Positions 37,187 to 46,076 of a DNA stretch of 64,000 nucleotides are shown here, piece after piece (position 1 is the first letter of the stretch; every line of letters begins with the position of its first letter). Source of the stretch: Micromonospora siamensis (GTDB taxonomy: Bacteria; Actinomycetota; Actinomycetes; Mycobacteriales; Micromonosporaceae); assembly GCF_900090305.1 (NCBI RefSeq), contig NZ_LT607751.1, positions 4,836,001 through 4,900,000 of the forward strand, in the 5' to 3' direction. Below the pieces are notes generated by a model, which was given only the letters and a program-made list of their open reading frames with translations, was not told where the DNA came from and searched no databases. The position numbers and the translations under genes are program-made.

Positions 37187-38680
37187 TCACTTGCCGCCGG
37201 CGAGCTTCTCCCGCAGAGCGGCGAGCGCCTCGTCGGTGGCCAGGGTGCCCGCCGGCTCCTCGGCCTGCCGGCTCGGGGCCGTGCTGGTCGAGGTGGTGGT
37301 GCCACCGGTGGACACGGCCGGAGCCGGGTTGGCAGCGGCCTCGGCGTCGGCGGCCCGAGAGGTCTGCACCTGCTTGGTGTGGGCCTCCCAGCGCTGACGC
37401 GCCTCGGCGTACTGGTTCTCCCAGGTCTCGCGCTGCTTGTCGTACCCCTCGAGCCACTCGCCCGTCTCCGGGTCGAAGCCCTCCGGGTAGATGTAGTTGC
37501 CCTCGTTGTCGTACGTCGCGGCCATGCCGTAGAGGGTCGGGTCGAAGTGCTCCTCGCCCTCGACGAAGCCCTCGTTGGCCTGCTTGAGCGACAGCGAGAT
37601 CCGGCGGCGCTCCAGGTCGATGTCGATGACCTTGACCATGACCTCGGAGCCGACCTGGACGACCTGCTCCGGAATCTCCACGTGGCGCTCGGCCAGCTCG
37701 GAGATGTGGACCAGGCCCTCGATGCCGTCGTCCACCCGGACGAAGGCGCCGAACGGCACCAGCTTGGTGACCTTACCCGGCACGATCTGCTGGATCGCGT
37801 GGGTGCGGGCGAACTGACGCCACGGGTCCTCCTGGGTCGCCTTCAGCGACAGCGAGACCCGCTCGCGGTCCAGGTCGACGTCCAGGACCTCGACCTCGAC
37901 CTCCTGGCCGACCTCGACGACCTCGGACGGGTGGTCGATGTGCTTCCAGGAGAGCTCGGAGACGTGCACCAGGCCGTCCACGCCGCCAAGGTCGACGAAG
38001 GCGCCGAAGTTGACGATCGAGGACACGACGCCCTTGCGGACCTGGCCCTTCTGCAGCTTGTTGAGGAACTCGGTGCGCACCTCGGACTGCGTCTGCTCCA
38101 GCCAGGCCCGGCGGGACAGGACCACGTTGTTGCGGTTCTTGTCCAGCTCGATGATCTTGGCTTCGAGCTCGCGGCCGACGTACGGCTGCAGGTCACGCAC
38201 CCGCCGCATCTCGACCAGGGACGCCGGCAGGAAGCCGCGGAGCCCGATGTCGAGGATGAGGCCACCCTTGACCACCTCGATGACCGAACCGCGGACGACG
38301 CCGTCCTCGTCCTTGATCTTCTCGATCGTGCCCCAGGCCCGCTCGTACTGCGCCCGCTTCTTGGAGAGGATCAGACGACCCTCCTTGTCCTCCTTCTGGA
38401 GGACCAGGGCCTCGATGTGGTCGCCGACCGAAACGACCTCGGCCGGGTCCACGTCGTGCTTGATCGACAACTCACGAGAGGGGATGACACCCTCGGTCTT
38501 GTAGCCGATGTCGAGCAGGACCTCGTCCCGATCGACCTTGACGACGGTGCCTTCGACAATGTCGCCGTCGTTGAAGTACTTGATGGTCTCGTCGATCGCG
38601 GCGAGGAAAGCTTCCTCGGAACCGAGATCGTCGTGGGTGACCCGGGTGGCGCTCGAGGGGGCCTCGATGCTGCTCGTCAT
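37187..38680 (-). CDS. rpsA: 30S ribosomal protein S1
   Basis: S1 binds mRNA on the 30S subunit and helps unstructured initiation. The 497-residue protein has four S1 OB domains of about 70 residues from ~35 (DGDIVEGTVVKVDRDEVLLD; VVRGSVIEVVKGGLILD; VRKGVVSSIVNFGAFVDLGG; IVPGKVTKLVPFGAFVRVDD), as in other actinobacteria, then an acidic region and a disordered C-terminal tail (SRAADAEAAANPAPAV). The ATG at 38680 has only a distant GGAG. The leader is over 100 nt and may hold autoregulatory structure. Confidence 0.97.
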   Translation of the reverse strand: MTSSIEAPSSATRVTHDDLGSEEAFLAAIDETIKYFNDGDIVEGTVVKVDRDEVLLDIGYKTEGVIPSRELSIKHDVDPAEVVSVGDHIEALVLQKEDKEGRLILSKKRAQYERAWGTIEKIKDEDGVVRGSVIEVVKGGLILDIGLRGFLPASLVEMRRVRDLQPYVGRELEAKIIELDKNRNNVVLSRRAWLEQTQSEVRTEFLNKLQKGQVRKGVVSSIVNFGAFVDLGGVDGLVHVSELSWKHIDHPSEVVEVGQEVEVEVLDVDLDRERVSLSLKATQEDPWRQFARTHAIQQIVPGKVTKLVPFGAFVRVDDGIEGLVHISELAERHVEIPEQVVQVGSEVMVKVIDIDLERRRISLSLKQANEGFVEGEEHFDPTLYGMAATYDNEGNYIYPEGFDPETGEWLEGYDKQRETWENQYAEARQRWEAHTKQVQTSRAADAEAAANPAPAVSTGGTTTSTSTAPSRQAEEPAGTLATDEALAALREKLAGGK

Positions 38681-39048
38681 GTGGGCGGTTGCTCCGGTCG
38701 GATGGTGTGTCACAGCAAGGCTGGTGTCGCGGTGACCTGTTCGCGCCAGCGGACCCGCCGCCGGGCACACCGAACGATCGCCAAGAGAAGATCATTAGTG
38801 GCTCCGGTGACCGCGCACCTGCTCCCTGCCGAGGCACACGATCCGCGAGCGCATCGTCTACCCTACCCGCTGCATTACCACAGCGTGCAAGGCCTCCCGG
38901 GTCCTCGCAGCCTCGTCAGCTGCGAAAGCGGAGATTTCGCCCGCTGGACGCCTCTGCTGTCTCCCAGGTCACACCGGCCCCAACGGCGTCGGCGCGCCGT
39001 CGGTGGTCCCGCGCGGGCGAGCCCCGGGCGGGGGCCTAGCGTGAGCGG
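38681..39048. promoter_or_regulatory. rpsA leader and divergent promoter region
   Basis: The 368-bp gap between rpsA and the methyltransferase holds no supportable gene. A candidate rpsA promoter reads TTGCAC (38885-38890), 19 bp, TAGGGT (38860-38865) on the minus strand, giving a ~175-nt leader. On the plus strand TAGCGT (39037-39042) precedes the methyltransferase. Confidence 0.45.
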
Positions 39049-39849
39049 GTGGACGACGACAGGGTGACCCGCCGGCGGGTCGAGGACGCCGAGGCACGCC
39101 GCGCCAACCGGGGCTGGTGGGACGCCGACGCCGACGACTACCAGGCCGAGCACGGCGCCTTCCTGGGCGACGTGGACTTCGTGTGGTGCCCGGAGGGCCT
39201 GCGCGAGGCCGACGCCCGGCTGCTCGGCGACGTGACCGGGCGCCGGGTCCTCGAACTGGGCTGCGGGGCCGCGTCCTGCTCCCGCTGGCTCGCCACCCAG
39301 GGCGCCCGGCCGGTCGCCTTCGACCTGTCCGCCGGCATGCTGCGGCACGCCGCGCAGGCCGCCGACACCACCGGCGTACGCGTGCCGCTGGTGCAGGCCG
39401 ACGCGCTGGCGCTGCCCTTCGCCGACGCCGCGTTCGACGTCGCCTGCACGGCCTTCGGGGCGATCCCGTTCGTCGACGACTCGGCGGCGCTGATGCGCGA
39501 GGTGTTCCGGGTGCTGCGCCCCGGCGGCCGCTGGGTCTTCTCGGTCACCCACCCGATGCGTTGGATCTTCCTGGACGACCCGGGCGAGAGCGGGCTGACC
39601 GCGGTGCACTCGTACTTCGACCGCTCCCCGTACGTCGAGCAGGACGCGCACGGCGTGGCGACCTACGTCGAGCAGCACCGCACCCTGGGCGACCGGATCC
39701 GGGAGCTGGTCGGCGCCGGCTTCGGCCTGGTCGACCTGGTGGAACCGGAGTGGCCGGCGGGCCACGAGGGGATCTGGGGGCAGTGGAGCCCGCTGCGCGG
39801 GAAGCTCTTCCCCGGCACCGCCATCTTCTGTGCCGTGAAGCCCCGGTGA
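39049..39849 (+). CDS. Class I SAM-dependent methyltransferase
   Basis: A 266-residue cytoplasmic enzyme with a methyltransferase-11 core: RRVLELGCGAASCSRWLATQGA (motif I), VAFDLSAGML, VQADALALPFADAAFDVACTAFGAIPF and a VLRPGGRWVFSV motif. The substrate is unknown; the mycobacterial synteny does not identify it. The GTG at 39049 sits 6 nt after TAGCGT, so it is leaderless. No methyl-acceptor clue is nearby. Confidence 0.88.
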   Translation: MDDDRVTRRRVEDAEARRANRGWWDADADDYQAEHGAFLGDVDFVWCPEGLREADARLLGDVTGRRVLELGCGAASCSRWLATQGARPVAFDLSAGMLRHAAQAADTTGVRVPLVQADALALPFADAAFDVACTAFGAIPFVDDSAALMREVFRVLRPGGRWVFSVTHPMRWIFLDDPGESGLTAVHSYFDRSPYVEQDAHGVATYVEQHRTLGDRIRELVGAGFGLVDLVEPEWPAGHEGIWGQWSPLRGKLFPGTAIFCAVKPR

Positions 39850-39908
39850 CGTGCCAACCGGACAGGTTGTCCGACTCCACCGGCCCGCGGCGGGGTCACG
39901 CTCAGCCG

Positions 39909-40511
39909 GTGAGCGCCGAGCCGATCGCGACATCACCTGGCCCATGGTGTCCGGACCCGATGCGGCAACAGCGTGCCGACTACACGCTGGAGGACCTGCT
40001 CGCCCTGCCGGACGACGCCCCCCGCGTCGAACTCGTCGACGGAGTGATCCAGGCGACACCCTCCCCCACCCTGGGCCACCAGGACATTTCCAGCCTGCTC
40101 TGGCTGTGGCTGCGCACCCACGCGCCGGCGCACCTGCGCGCAGCACAGGCCGTCGGAGTGGCACTCAACGCCAACACCAGTCGACAGCCCGACGTTCTGC
40201 TGCGCCGAGCCCACGTCAGCGGCAGCCGCTCACTGCTCACCCCCGACGACGTGGTGCTCGCCGTCGAGGTGGTCTCCCCCGGCACGCGAAGGACCGACCG
40301 GTTCGCCAAGCCCGGCGAGTATGCCGCCGCCGGCATCCCGTTCTACTGGCGCGTCGAGCAGGACCCGGTGCACCTCTACGCGTACCGCCGAGGTGACCGG
40401 ATCGGTCCGGGCGGTGAGCGCCAGTACGAGCTGGTCGCCGACAGCGCCGAGCTGATCGAGCTGACCGACCCGTTCGACATCAAGCTCCCGATCACCGAGA
40501 TCACCCCGTAG
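39909..40511 (+). CDS. Uma2 family (DUF820) restriction-endonuclease-fold protein
   Basis: A 200-residue PD-(D/E)XK-fold protein. The motifs are YTLEDLLALPDDAPRVELVDGVI, the catalytic Asp in RQPDVLL and the Glu-x-x region LAVEVVSPGTRRTDRFAKP, the family pattern. Uma2 proteins are abundant in actinomycetes and cyanobacteria; their biological role is not established. GTG 39909 gives the usual ~30-residue N-terminal lead before the core; an ATG further in is possible. It follows the methyltransferase by 59 bp. Confidence 0.86.
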   Translation: MSAEPIATSPGPWCPDPMRQQRADYTLEDLLALPDDAPRVELVDGVIQATPSPTLGHQDISSLLWLWLRTHAPAHLRAAQAVGVALNANTSRQPDVLLRRAHVSGSRSLLTPDDVVLAVEVVSPGTRRTDRFAKPGEYAAAGIPFYWRVEQDPVHLYAYRRGDRIGPGGERQYELVADSAELIELTDPFDIKLPITEITP

Positions 40512-40561
40512 GCCCCGACGGCGCGTCGTTTTCCTCCGGCCGCCCCGGGTAACCCGGCGGC

Positions 40562-40780
40562 ATGGCCGAGAACGAGTTCCGCACCGGCGACCACGTCTCC
40601 TGGGCCAGTCACACCGGCCGGGCGTACGGCGTGGTCAAGGAGAAGATCACCGAGCGGACCCACGTACGCGGACACGCGGTGAACGCCTCGCCGGAGGAAC
40701 CGCAGTACCGGATCCGCAACGACGACTCGGGCCGGGACGTCGCCCACCGTCCGGAGGTGCTGCGCCATGAGCGGTCGTGA
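40562..40780 (+). CDS. DUF2945 / TUDOR-like small protein
   Basis: A 72-residue protein with an SH3/Tudor-like barrel (FRTGDHVSWASHTGRAYGVVKEKITERT ... YRIRNDDSGRDVAHRPEVL), the DUF2945 hypervirulence-associated family. These are small basic proteins of unknown role. It overlaps the next gene by 14 bp, so the two are co-translated. It has no signal peptide. Confidence 0.86.
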   Translation: MAENEFRTGDHVSWASHTGRAYGVVKEKITERTHVRGHAVNASPEEPQYRIRNDDSGRDVAHRPEVLRHERS

Positions 40781-41198
40781 CCAGGGGCAGGACACCTACC
40801 GGGAGTTCACCGACGCGGTGAACATGAAGCCGGGCGAGCTGTCGAAGTGGCTGGAGACCGACGAGTCCAAGCACGTCGGGTGGCGGAAGAAGGGCACCAA
40901 GGGCGGCGAGTCCGTCGGCCACGAGTCCGGCCGCCGGATCATCGAGCTGCTGCGCCGCAAGCGCGACCAGCTCTCGGAGGCCGACTACCGGCACATGCGC
41001 AAGGTCGTCGGGTACGTCCGCCGGCACATGGCGCAGCGCCCGAGCGGCGACGTCCGGCAGACCCGATGGCGGTACTCCCTGATGAACTGGGGCCACGACC
41101 CGGTCAAGGAGGCGCTCCCGCCGCCGGGCGGCCCGTCCCGCAAGGCGCTCGACCGGCGTGGCACCCCGCCGAAGGAGCGCCGCGGTCCCGGCCGCTGA
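40767..41198 (+). CDS. DUF3140 protein
   Basis: A 143-residue basic protein. EFTDAVNMKPGELSKWLETDESKHVGWRKK and ESVGHESGRRIIELLRRKRDQL are the DUF3140 signatures; the helical segments and charge suggest nucleic-acid binding, but that is inference. It overlaps the DUF2945 gene by 14 bp and is expected to work with it. Its tail is Pro/Arg-rich. Confidence 0.86.
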   Translation: MSGRDQGQDTYREFTDAVNMKPGELSKWLETDESKHVGWRKKGTKGGESVGHESGRRIIELLRRKRDQLSEADYRHMRKVVGYVRRHMAQRPSGDVRQTRWRYSLMNWGHDPVKEALPPPGGPSRKALDRRGTPPKERRGPGR

Positions 41199-41232
41199 GA
41201 TCCCGGGACCGGAACGCGCGGGCCGGCGACCT

Positions 41233-41256
41233 GACCCTGCCGCTGACGTCAGGGTC
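41233..41256 (+). terminator. Possible hairpin after the DUF3140 gene
   Basis: GACCCTG and CAGGGTC form a perfect 7-bp stem around a 10-nt loop, 35 bp after the stop. It could be a terminator or an operator of the decayed SDR gene that follows. Confidence 0.35.
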
Positions 41257-41270
41257 GGACGATCACCGGC

Positions 41271-41621
41271 ATGAGCGATGAACGACAGCATCGGACCATG
41301 GTGGTCACCGGTGCGGGCACCGGCATCGGCCGGGCCACCGCCCGGGCCTTCGCCGTGGGCCCGGGTCGCGGGGCCGCTCCGGGGCCAGCGCAGCGCGGGG
41401 CGACCGGGTGCTGGCGGTGGGCCGCCGCGCCGCTCCACTGGCCGAGACCGCGGCCGGGCACCCCCTGATCACGCCGGTCGTGGCCGACGTGACCGCCGAG
41501 GACGCGCCGGCGCACGTGGTGGGCGCGGCGCTGGACCGGTACGGCCGGTTGGATGTGCTGGTCAACAACGCCGGGATCGCCGGTGGCGGCCCGCTGGCCG
41601 GAGCGGGTCGGGCTGCCCCGA
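41271..41621 (+). pseudogene. Decayed short-chain dehydrogenase (SDR) fragment
   Basis: The N-terminal half of an SDR is recognisable in two frames. Frame one starts at 41271 and gives the cofactor motif TGAGTGIGRATARAFA; then an insert of roughly 40-50 bp shifts frame. Frame two gives DRVLAVGRRAAPLAE, PVVADVTAEDAP and the NNAG motif (RLDVLVNNAGIAGGG). The catalytic Tyr-x-x-x-Lys half is missing, because the sequence runs into the polA 3' end at 41640. It is a truncated, frameshifted relic. Confidence 0.75.
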
Positions 41622-41639
41622 CACCCGCCCCAGAAAAGA

Positions 41640-44339
41640 TCAGTGATCCGCGCTGTTCCAGTCCCGCCCCTCGCCGACCGACACCTCCAGCGGCACCGAC
41701 AGCGGGTACGCCTCGCCCATCTCCCGGCGGACCAGCGCCTCCAGGGACTCCCGCTCGCCCGGGGCCACCTCGAAGACCAGCTCGTCGTGGACCTGGAGCA
41801 GCATCCGGGAGCGCAGCCCGGCGTCGCGCAGCGCGGTGTCGACGTGCAGCATCGCCACCTTGATGATGTCGGCGGCCGATCCCTGGATGGGGGCGTTGAG
41901 CGCCATCCGTTCGGCGATGTCCCGGCGCTGCCGGTTGTCGCTGACCAGGTCGGGCAGGTAGCGGCGACGGCCGAGGATGGTGGAGGTGTAGCCGTCGTGG
42001 CGGGCCCGGGCGACGACCTCGTGCAGGTAGTCCCGGACGCCGCCGAAGCCGGCGAAGTAGTTCTCCATCAGCCCGCGTGCCTCCTCGGTGCTGATCCCGA
42101 GCTGCTGGGACAGGCCGAACGCGCTCAGCCCGTACGCCAGGCCGTAGTTCATCGCCTTGATCTTGCGCCGCTGGTCGGCGCTGACCTGGTCGACCGGGAC
42201 GGCGAAGACCGACGAGGCGGTGGCCGCGTGGAAGTCGTGGCCGGAGTTGAACGCCTCGATCAGGGCGTCGTCCGACGACAGGTGCGCCATGATCCGCATC
42301 TCGATCTGGCTGTAGTCGGCGGTGAGCAGGCACTCGTAGCCCTCACCGACCACGAAGGCACGCCGGATCCGCCGTCCCTCCTCGGTGCGGATCGGGATGT
42401 TCTGCAGGTTGGGCTCGGTGGAGGAGAGCCGGCCGGTGGCGGCCACCGTCTGGTTGAACGTGGTGTGGATGCGGCCGTCGTCGGAGACCGACTTGAGCAG
42501 GCCGTCGACTGTCGACTTCAGCTTGGCCACGTCGCGGTGGCGCAGCAGGTGCTCCAGCACCGGGTGCGGATTCTGCGCGTAGAGCCACTGCAACGCGTCG
42601 GCGTCGGTGGTGTAACCGGTCTTGATCTTCTTGGTCTTGGGCAGGCCCAGCTCGGTGAAGAGGATCTCCTGGAGCTGCTTGGGCGAGCCGAGGTTGAACT
42701 CCCGCCCGACCGCCGCGTACGCGCCCTGGGCGGCGGCCTTCACCTCGGCGGCGAAGTGCGCCTCCAGCTCGGAGAGGTATTGCGTGTCGGCGGCGATGCC
42801 GGTGCGTTCCATTCCGGCGAGCACCCGCATCAGCGGCAGCTCCACCCCGGCCATCAGCCGGGCCGACTGCTCGCCGTCGCGGGACAGCTCGGCGTCGATC
42901 GCGTCGGCCAGGTCGAGGGTGGCCCGGGCCTGGAGCATCAGGTTCTGCTCGGCGGCGCCGTCGTCGCCCAACCCGTCGAGGGTGAGCTGGCCGGTCTCCG
43001 GCGCGTCCACCCGCAGCTCCCGGTGCAGGTAGCGCAGCGCCAGGTCGGTCAGGTCGTAGGAGCGCTGGTCGGGGCGGGCCAGGTAGGCGGCGATCTGGGT
43101 GTCCCGGGCGATGCCGGCCAGGTCCCAGCCGTGGGCGGCGAAGGCCAGCACCGCCGGCTTGCTGTCGTGCAGCACCTTGGGGCGCTGCGGGTCGGCCAGC
43201 CAGCCGGCCAGGGCGGCGTCGTCGGCGGCCTCCAGGCCGGCCGGGTCGAAGTAGGCGGCGGCGCCGGCCCCACTGGCCAGGGCCATCCCGGTGACCGAGG
43301 CGGTGTGCCGGCGGTTGGGGCCGGTGTCGAGCTTGACGGCCACGCCGACCGGCGTGCCGGCCGGGGCGTGCGTCTCCAGCCAACCGGCCACCGCGCCGGG
43401 CTCGGTGAGCACCTGGCCGGACAGGTCGAAGCCCGCCTCCGCCTCCGGCTCGACCGCTTCGAGGTACTGGTAGAGCCGGTCGCGCAGGATGCGGAACTCC
43501 AGGGTGTCGAAGACCTGGTGCACGGCCTCCCGGTCCCACCCCTCCCACCGGGCGTCCTCCGGGCGCAGCGGCAGCTCCAGGTCGCTGACCAGGCAGTTGA
43601 TCTCGTAGTTGCGGATCACGTCGGCGAGTCGCTCGCGCAGGCTGTCGCCGGCCTTGCCCTTGATCTTGTCAGCGTCGGCGACGACGCCCTCGACCCCGTC
43701 GTACATGTTGATCCACTTGGCGGCGGTCTTGGGCCCGACGCCGGGGACACCGGGCAGGTTGTCGCTCGTCTCACCGACCAGCGCGGCCAGGTCGCGGTAG
43801 CGCTCCGGGCCGACACCGTATTTCTCCAGCACCGCCGCCGGGTCCATCCGGGCCAGGTCGGAGACGCCCTTGCGCGGGTAGAGCACGGTCACCCGCTCGC
43901 CGACCAGCTGCAACGCGTCCCGGTCACCGCTGGAGATCAGCACCTCCATGCCGGCGTCGCGGGCCTGGCAGGCCAGGGTGGCGATGACGTCGTCGGCCTC
44001 GTAGCCCTCCTTCTCGACCACCGGGATGCGCAGCGCGTCGAGGACCTCCTTGATCAGGCTGACCTGACCCTTGAAGTCGGTGGGGGTCTCCTTGCGCCCG
44101 GCCTTGTAGTCGGCGTACTTCTCGGTGCGGAAGGAACGGCGGGAGACGTCGAAGGCCACCACGATGTGGCTGGGCTGCTCGTCGCGGAGCACGTTGATCA
44201 GCATCGAGGTGAAGCCGTACACCGCGTTGGTCGGCTGACCCGTCGTGGTGGCGAAGTTCTCCACCGGCAGGGCGTGGAACGCCCGGTATGCCATCGAGTG
44301 TCCGTCGACGAGGAGCAGGCGCGGGGTCTTGGCTGTCAC
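41640..44339 (-). CDS. polA: DNA polymerase I
   Basis: PolA fills repair gaps and removes RNA primers. The 899-residue protein has the 5' nuclease domain (about 1-300: LLLVDGHSMAYRAF, GYEADDVIATLA, GVPGVGPKTAAKW), a central 3'-5' exonuclease-like domain whose first motif lacks the normal Asp-x-Glu (VAVKLDTGPN), so proofreading is probably absent as in mycobacteria, and a polymerase domain with TADYSQIEMRIMAH, KAMNYGLAYG and QVHDELVFEV. GTG 44339 lies 7 nt after TAGAGT and lacks a ribosome site, so it is leaderless. It is tail-to-tail with the decayed SDR. Confidence 0.97.
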   Translation of the reverse strand: MTAKTPRLLLVDGHSMAYRAFHALPVENFATTTGQPTNAVYGFTSMLINVLRDEQPSHIVVAFDVSRRSFRTEKYADYKAGRKETPTDFKGQVSLIKEVLDALRIPVVEKEGYEADDVIATLACQARDAGMEVLISSGDRDALQLVGERVTVLYPRKGVSDLARMDPAAVLEKYGVGPERYRDLAALVGETSDNLPGVPGVGPKTAAKWINMYDGVEGVVADADKIKGKAGDSLRERLADVIRNYEINCLVSDLELPLRPEDARWEGWDREAVHQVFDTLEFRILRDRLYQYLEAVEPEAEAGFDLSGQVLTEPGAVAGWLETHAPAGTPVGVAVKLDTGPNRRHTASVTGMALASGAGAAAYFDPAGLEAADDAALAGWLADPQRPKVLHDSKPAVLAFAAHGWDLAGIARDTQIAAYLARPDQRSYDLTDLALRYLHRELRVDAPETGQLTLDGLGDDGAAEQNLMLQARATLDLADAIDAELSRDGEQSARLMAGVELPLMRVLAGMERTGIAADTQYLSELEAHFAAEVKAAAQGAYAAVGREFNLGSPKQLQEILFTELGLPKTKKIKTGYTTDADALQWLYAQNPHPVLEHLLRHRDVAKLKSTVDGLLKSVSDDGRIHTTFNQTVAATGRLSSTEPNLQNIPIRTEEGRRIRRAFVVGEGYECLLTADYSQIEMRIMAHLSSDDALIEAFNSGHDFHAATASSVFAVPVDQVSADQRRKIKAMNYGLAYGLSAFGLSQQLGISTEEARGLMENYFAGFGGVRDYLHEVVARARHDGYTSTILGRRRYLPDLVSDNRQRRDIAERMALNAPIQGSAADIIKVAMLHVDTALRDAGLRSRMLLQVHDELVFEVAPGERESLEALVRREMGEAYPLSVPLEVSVGEGRDWNSADH

Positions 44340-44346
44340 GGCAGCG

Positions 44347-44369
44347 ACTCTAGCCCGTACGCCCGACAT
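44347..44369 (-). promoter_or_regulatory. PafBC/RecA-NDp-like damage promoter of polA
   Basis: The minus strand reads ATGTCGGGC, eight bases, TAGAGT. TGTCGG, the spacing and the -10 agree with the RecA-NDp consensus (6 of 9 upstream positions). It is the weakest of the four sites in the window, together with uvrB. Confidence 0.52.
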
Positions 44370-44400
44370 CCCCGGCCGGCGGCACCGGGGAACGGGCGGG

Positions 44401-44443
44401 AAAAACGCCGGCGGCCGGCCACCCGCGAGGGTTGGCCGGCCGC
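44401..44443 (-). terminator. Intrinsic terminator of the liv operon
   Basis: GCGGCCGGCCA and its exact complement form an 11-bp stem (44411-44443), extended by CCC/GGG inside. Going downstream on the minus strand it is followed by CGGCG and a run of five T (44401-44405). This is one of the clearest rho-independent terminators in the window. Confidence 0.87.
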
Positions 44444-44455
44444 GGCGGTACGACC

Positions 44456-45166
44456 TCAGGCCACGCCGAGGTACGCCTCCTTGACCGCCGGGTCGTGCAG
44501 CAGGTCCCGCCCACTGCCCTCCTTGACGATCCGGCCGGTCTCCAGCACGTAGCCCCGGTGGGCGCGGGAGAGCGCCTGCTGGGCGTTCTGCTCGACCAGC
44601 AGGATGGTGGTGCCCTGCTCGTTGATCCGGGTGATGATCTCGAAGATCTGCTGGATCAGCTTCGGGGCGAGCCCCATCGACGGCTCGTCGAGCAGCAGCA
44701 GCCGCGGACGGGCCATCAGGGCCCGACCCACGGCCAGCATCTGCTGCTCACCGCCGGAGAGCGTGCCGCCGGCCTGCTTGCGCCGCTCGGCCAGCCGGGG
44801 GAAGAGGTCCATCACCATCTTCAGGTCCTCGGCGATGCCGGCGCGGTCCCGGCGGGTGTACGCCCCCATCTCCAGGTTCTCCACCACCGACATGCCGGGG
44901 AAGACGCCCCGGCCCTCGGGCGCCTGCCCGATGCCCCGGACCACCCGCAGGTCGGCCCGCATCTTGGTGACGTCGGTGCCGTCGAAGACGATCGAGCCGG
45001 ACGCCACCGGACGCAGCCCGGAGATGGCCCGCATGGTGGTGGTCTTACCGGCGCCGTTCGCGCCGATGAGCGCCACCACCTCACCCTCGTTGACGGTCAG
45101 GCTGATCCCGTGCAGCGCCTGGATCCGCCCGTAGAGCAGGGTCAGGTCGTTGATCTCAAGCAGCAT
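44456..45166 (-). CDS. livF: Branched-chain amino-acid ABC transporter ATPase LivF
   Basis: A 236-residue ATPase that powers uptake of Leu/Ile/Val-type solutes. Walker A GANGAGKTT, the Q-loop IGQAPEGRGVFPGMSV, signature LSGGEQQMLAVGRALM, Walker B LLLLDEPSMGLAP and switch His (VEQNAQQAL region) are intact. It is the last gene of livJHMGF and overlaps livG by 11 bp. The operon ends in a T-run terminator. Confidence 0.95.
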   Translation of the reverse strand: MLLEINDLTLLYGRIQALHGISLTVNEGEVVALIGANGAGKTTTMRAISGLRPVASGSIVFDGTDVTKMRADLRVVRGIGQAPEGRGVFPGMSVVENLEMGAYTRRDRAGIAEDLKMVMDLFPRLAERRKQAGGTLSGGEQQMLAVGRALMARPRLLLLDEPSMGLAPKLIQQIFEIITRINEQGTTILLVEQNAQQALSRAHRGYVLETGRIVKEGSGRDLLHDPAVKEAYLGVA

Positions 45167-46076
45167 CGGTCGGCACCCCCAGGTACGCGGCGATCACCTT
45201 CGGGTCCTCGCGGACCTGGGCCGGCAGGCCCTCGGCGATCTTCTTGCCGAACTCCAGCACCACGATCCGATCGGTCACGCCCATCACCAGACGCATGTCG
45301 TGCTCGATCAGCAGCACCGTGGTGCCCTTGTCCCGGATCTTACGGATCAGGGCGTTCAACTCCTCCTTCTCCGCCGGGGTGAAGCCGGCGGCCGGCTCGT
45401 CCAGGCAGAGCAGGGTGGGGTTGGTGGCCAGCGCCCGAGCGATCTCCAGCCGGCGCTGCTCGCCGTAGGAGAGGTTGCGGGACAGGTCACCGGCGCGGCG
45501 CTCGATGCCGACGAAGCGCAGCAGCTCGTACGCCTTCTCCCGGCCCTCCCGCTCCTCCCGCCAGTGCCGCGGCAGCCGCAGCATCGCGGCGATGACGCTG
45601 GTCTTGTGGTGGGCGTCCGCGCCCACCATCACGTTCTCGAGCGCCGTCATCTCCGGGAAGAGCCGGATGTTCTGGAACGTCCGGGCGATGCCGGACTTGG
45701 TGATCCAGGACCGGCGCTTGCCGTTGATCCGCTGCCCGGCGAACCGGATCTCCCCCTCGGTGGGCCGGTAGACGCCCGTCATCGCGTTGAAGCAGGTCGT
45801 CTTGCCGGCGCCGTTCGGGCCGATCAGGCCGAGGATCTCCCCCTTGTAGAGGGTGAAGGCGACGTCGTCGAGGGCCACCACACCGCCGAAGCGGAGGGTG
45901 ACGTGGTCGACCTCCAGCAGCGGCTCCCTGCCGGCCGGGGCCGCCTCGCCCGGGGTGGGCTCGACCGGCGTGTCGTCGCCGGCGGCCGGCGGGGTGCCGA
46001 CGGTCGTGCGACCGTCGTCGGCGATGTCCCGCTGGCTGGTCTCGTCCCGCTCGCTGTGCATCTGCGGCTCACTCAT
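45156..46076 (-). CDS. livG: Branched-chain amino-acid ABC transporter ATPase LivG
   Basis: A 306-residue ATPase with a ~45-residue acidic N-terminal extension before the family start (LEVDHVTLRFGGVVAL). Walker A GPNGAGKTT, signature LSYGEQRRLEIARAL and Walker B LLCLDEPAAGFTP are present, with the characteristic LivG insert after the Q-loop (ARTFQNIRLFPEMT). It overlaps livF (11 bp) and livM (8 bp), showing tight translational coupling. Confidence 0.95.
   Translation of the reverse strand: MSEPQMHSERDETSQRDIADDGRTTVGTPPAAGDDTPVEPTPGEAAPAGREPLLEVDHVTLRFGGVVALDDVAFTLYKGEILGLIGPNGAGKTTCFNAMTGVYRPTEGEIRFAGQRINGKRRSWITKSGIARTFQNIRLFPEMTALENVMVGADAHHKTSVIAAMLRLPRHWREEREGREKAYELLRFVGIERRAGDLSRNLSYGEQRRLEIARALATNPTLLCLDEPAAGFTPAEKEELNALIRKIRDKGTTVLLIEHDMRLVMGVTDRIVVLEFGKKIAEGLPAQVREDPKVIAAYLGVPTDAA

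Noticed and set aside
35400..37397. Plus-strand frame across coaE and the repeat
   Set aside because: Antisense shadow of coaE/GrpB; sequence composition is Arg/Pro/Gly noise.
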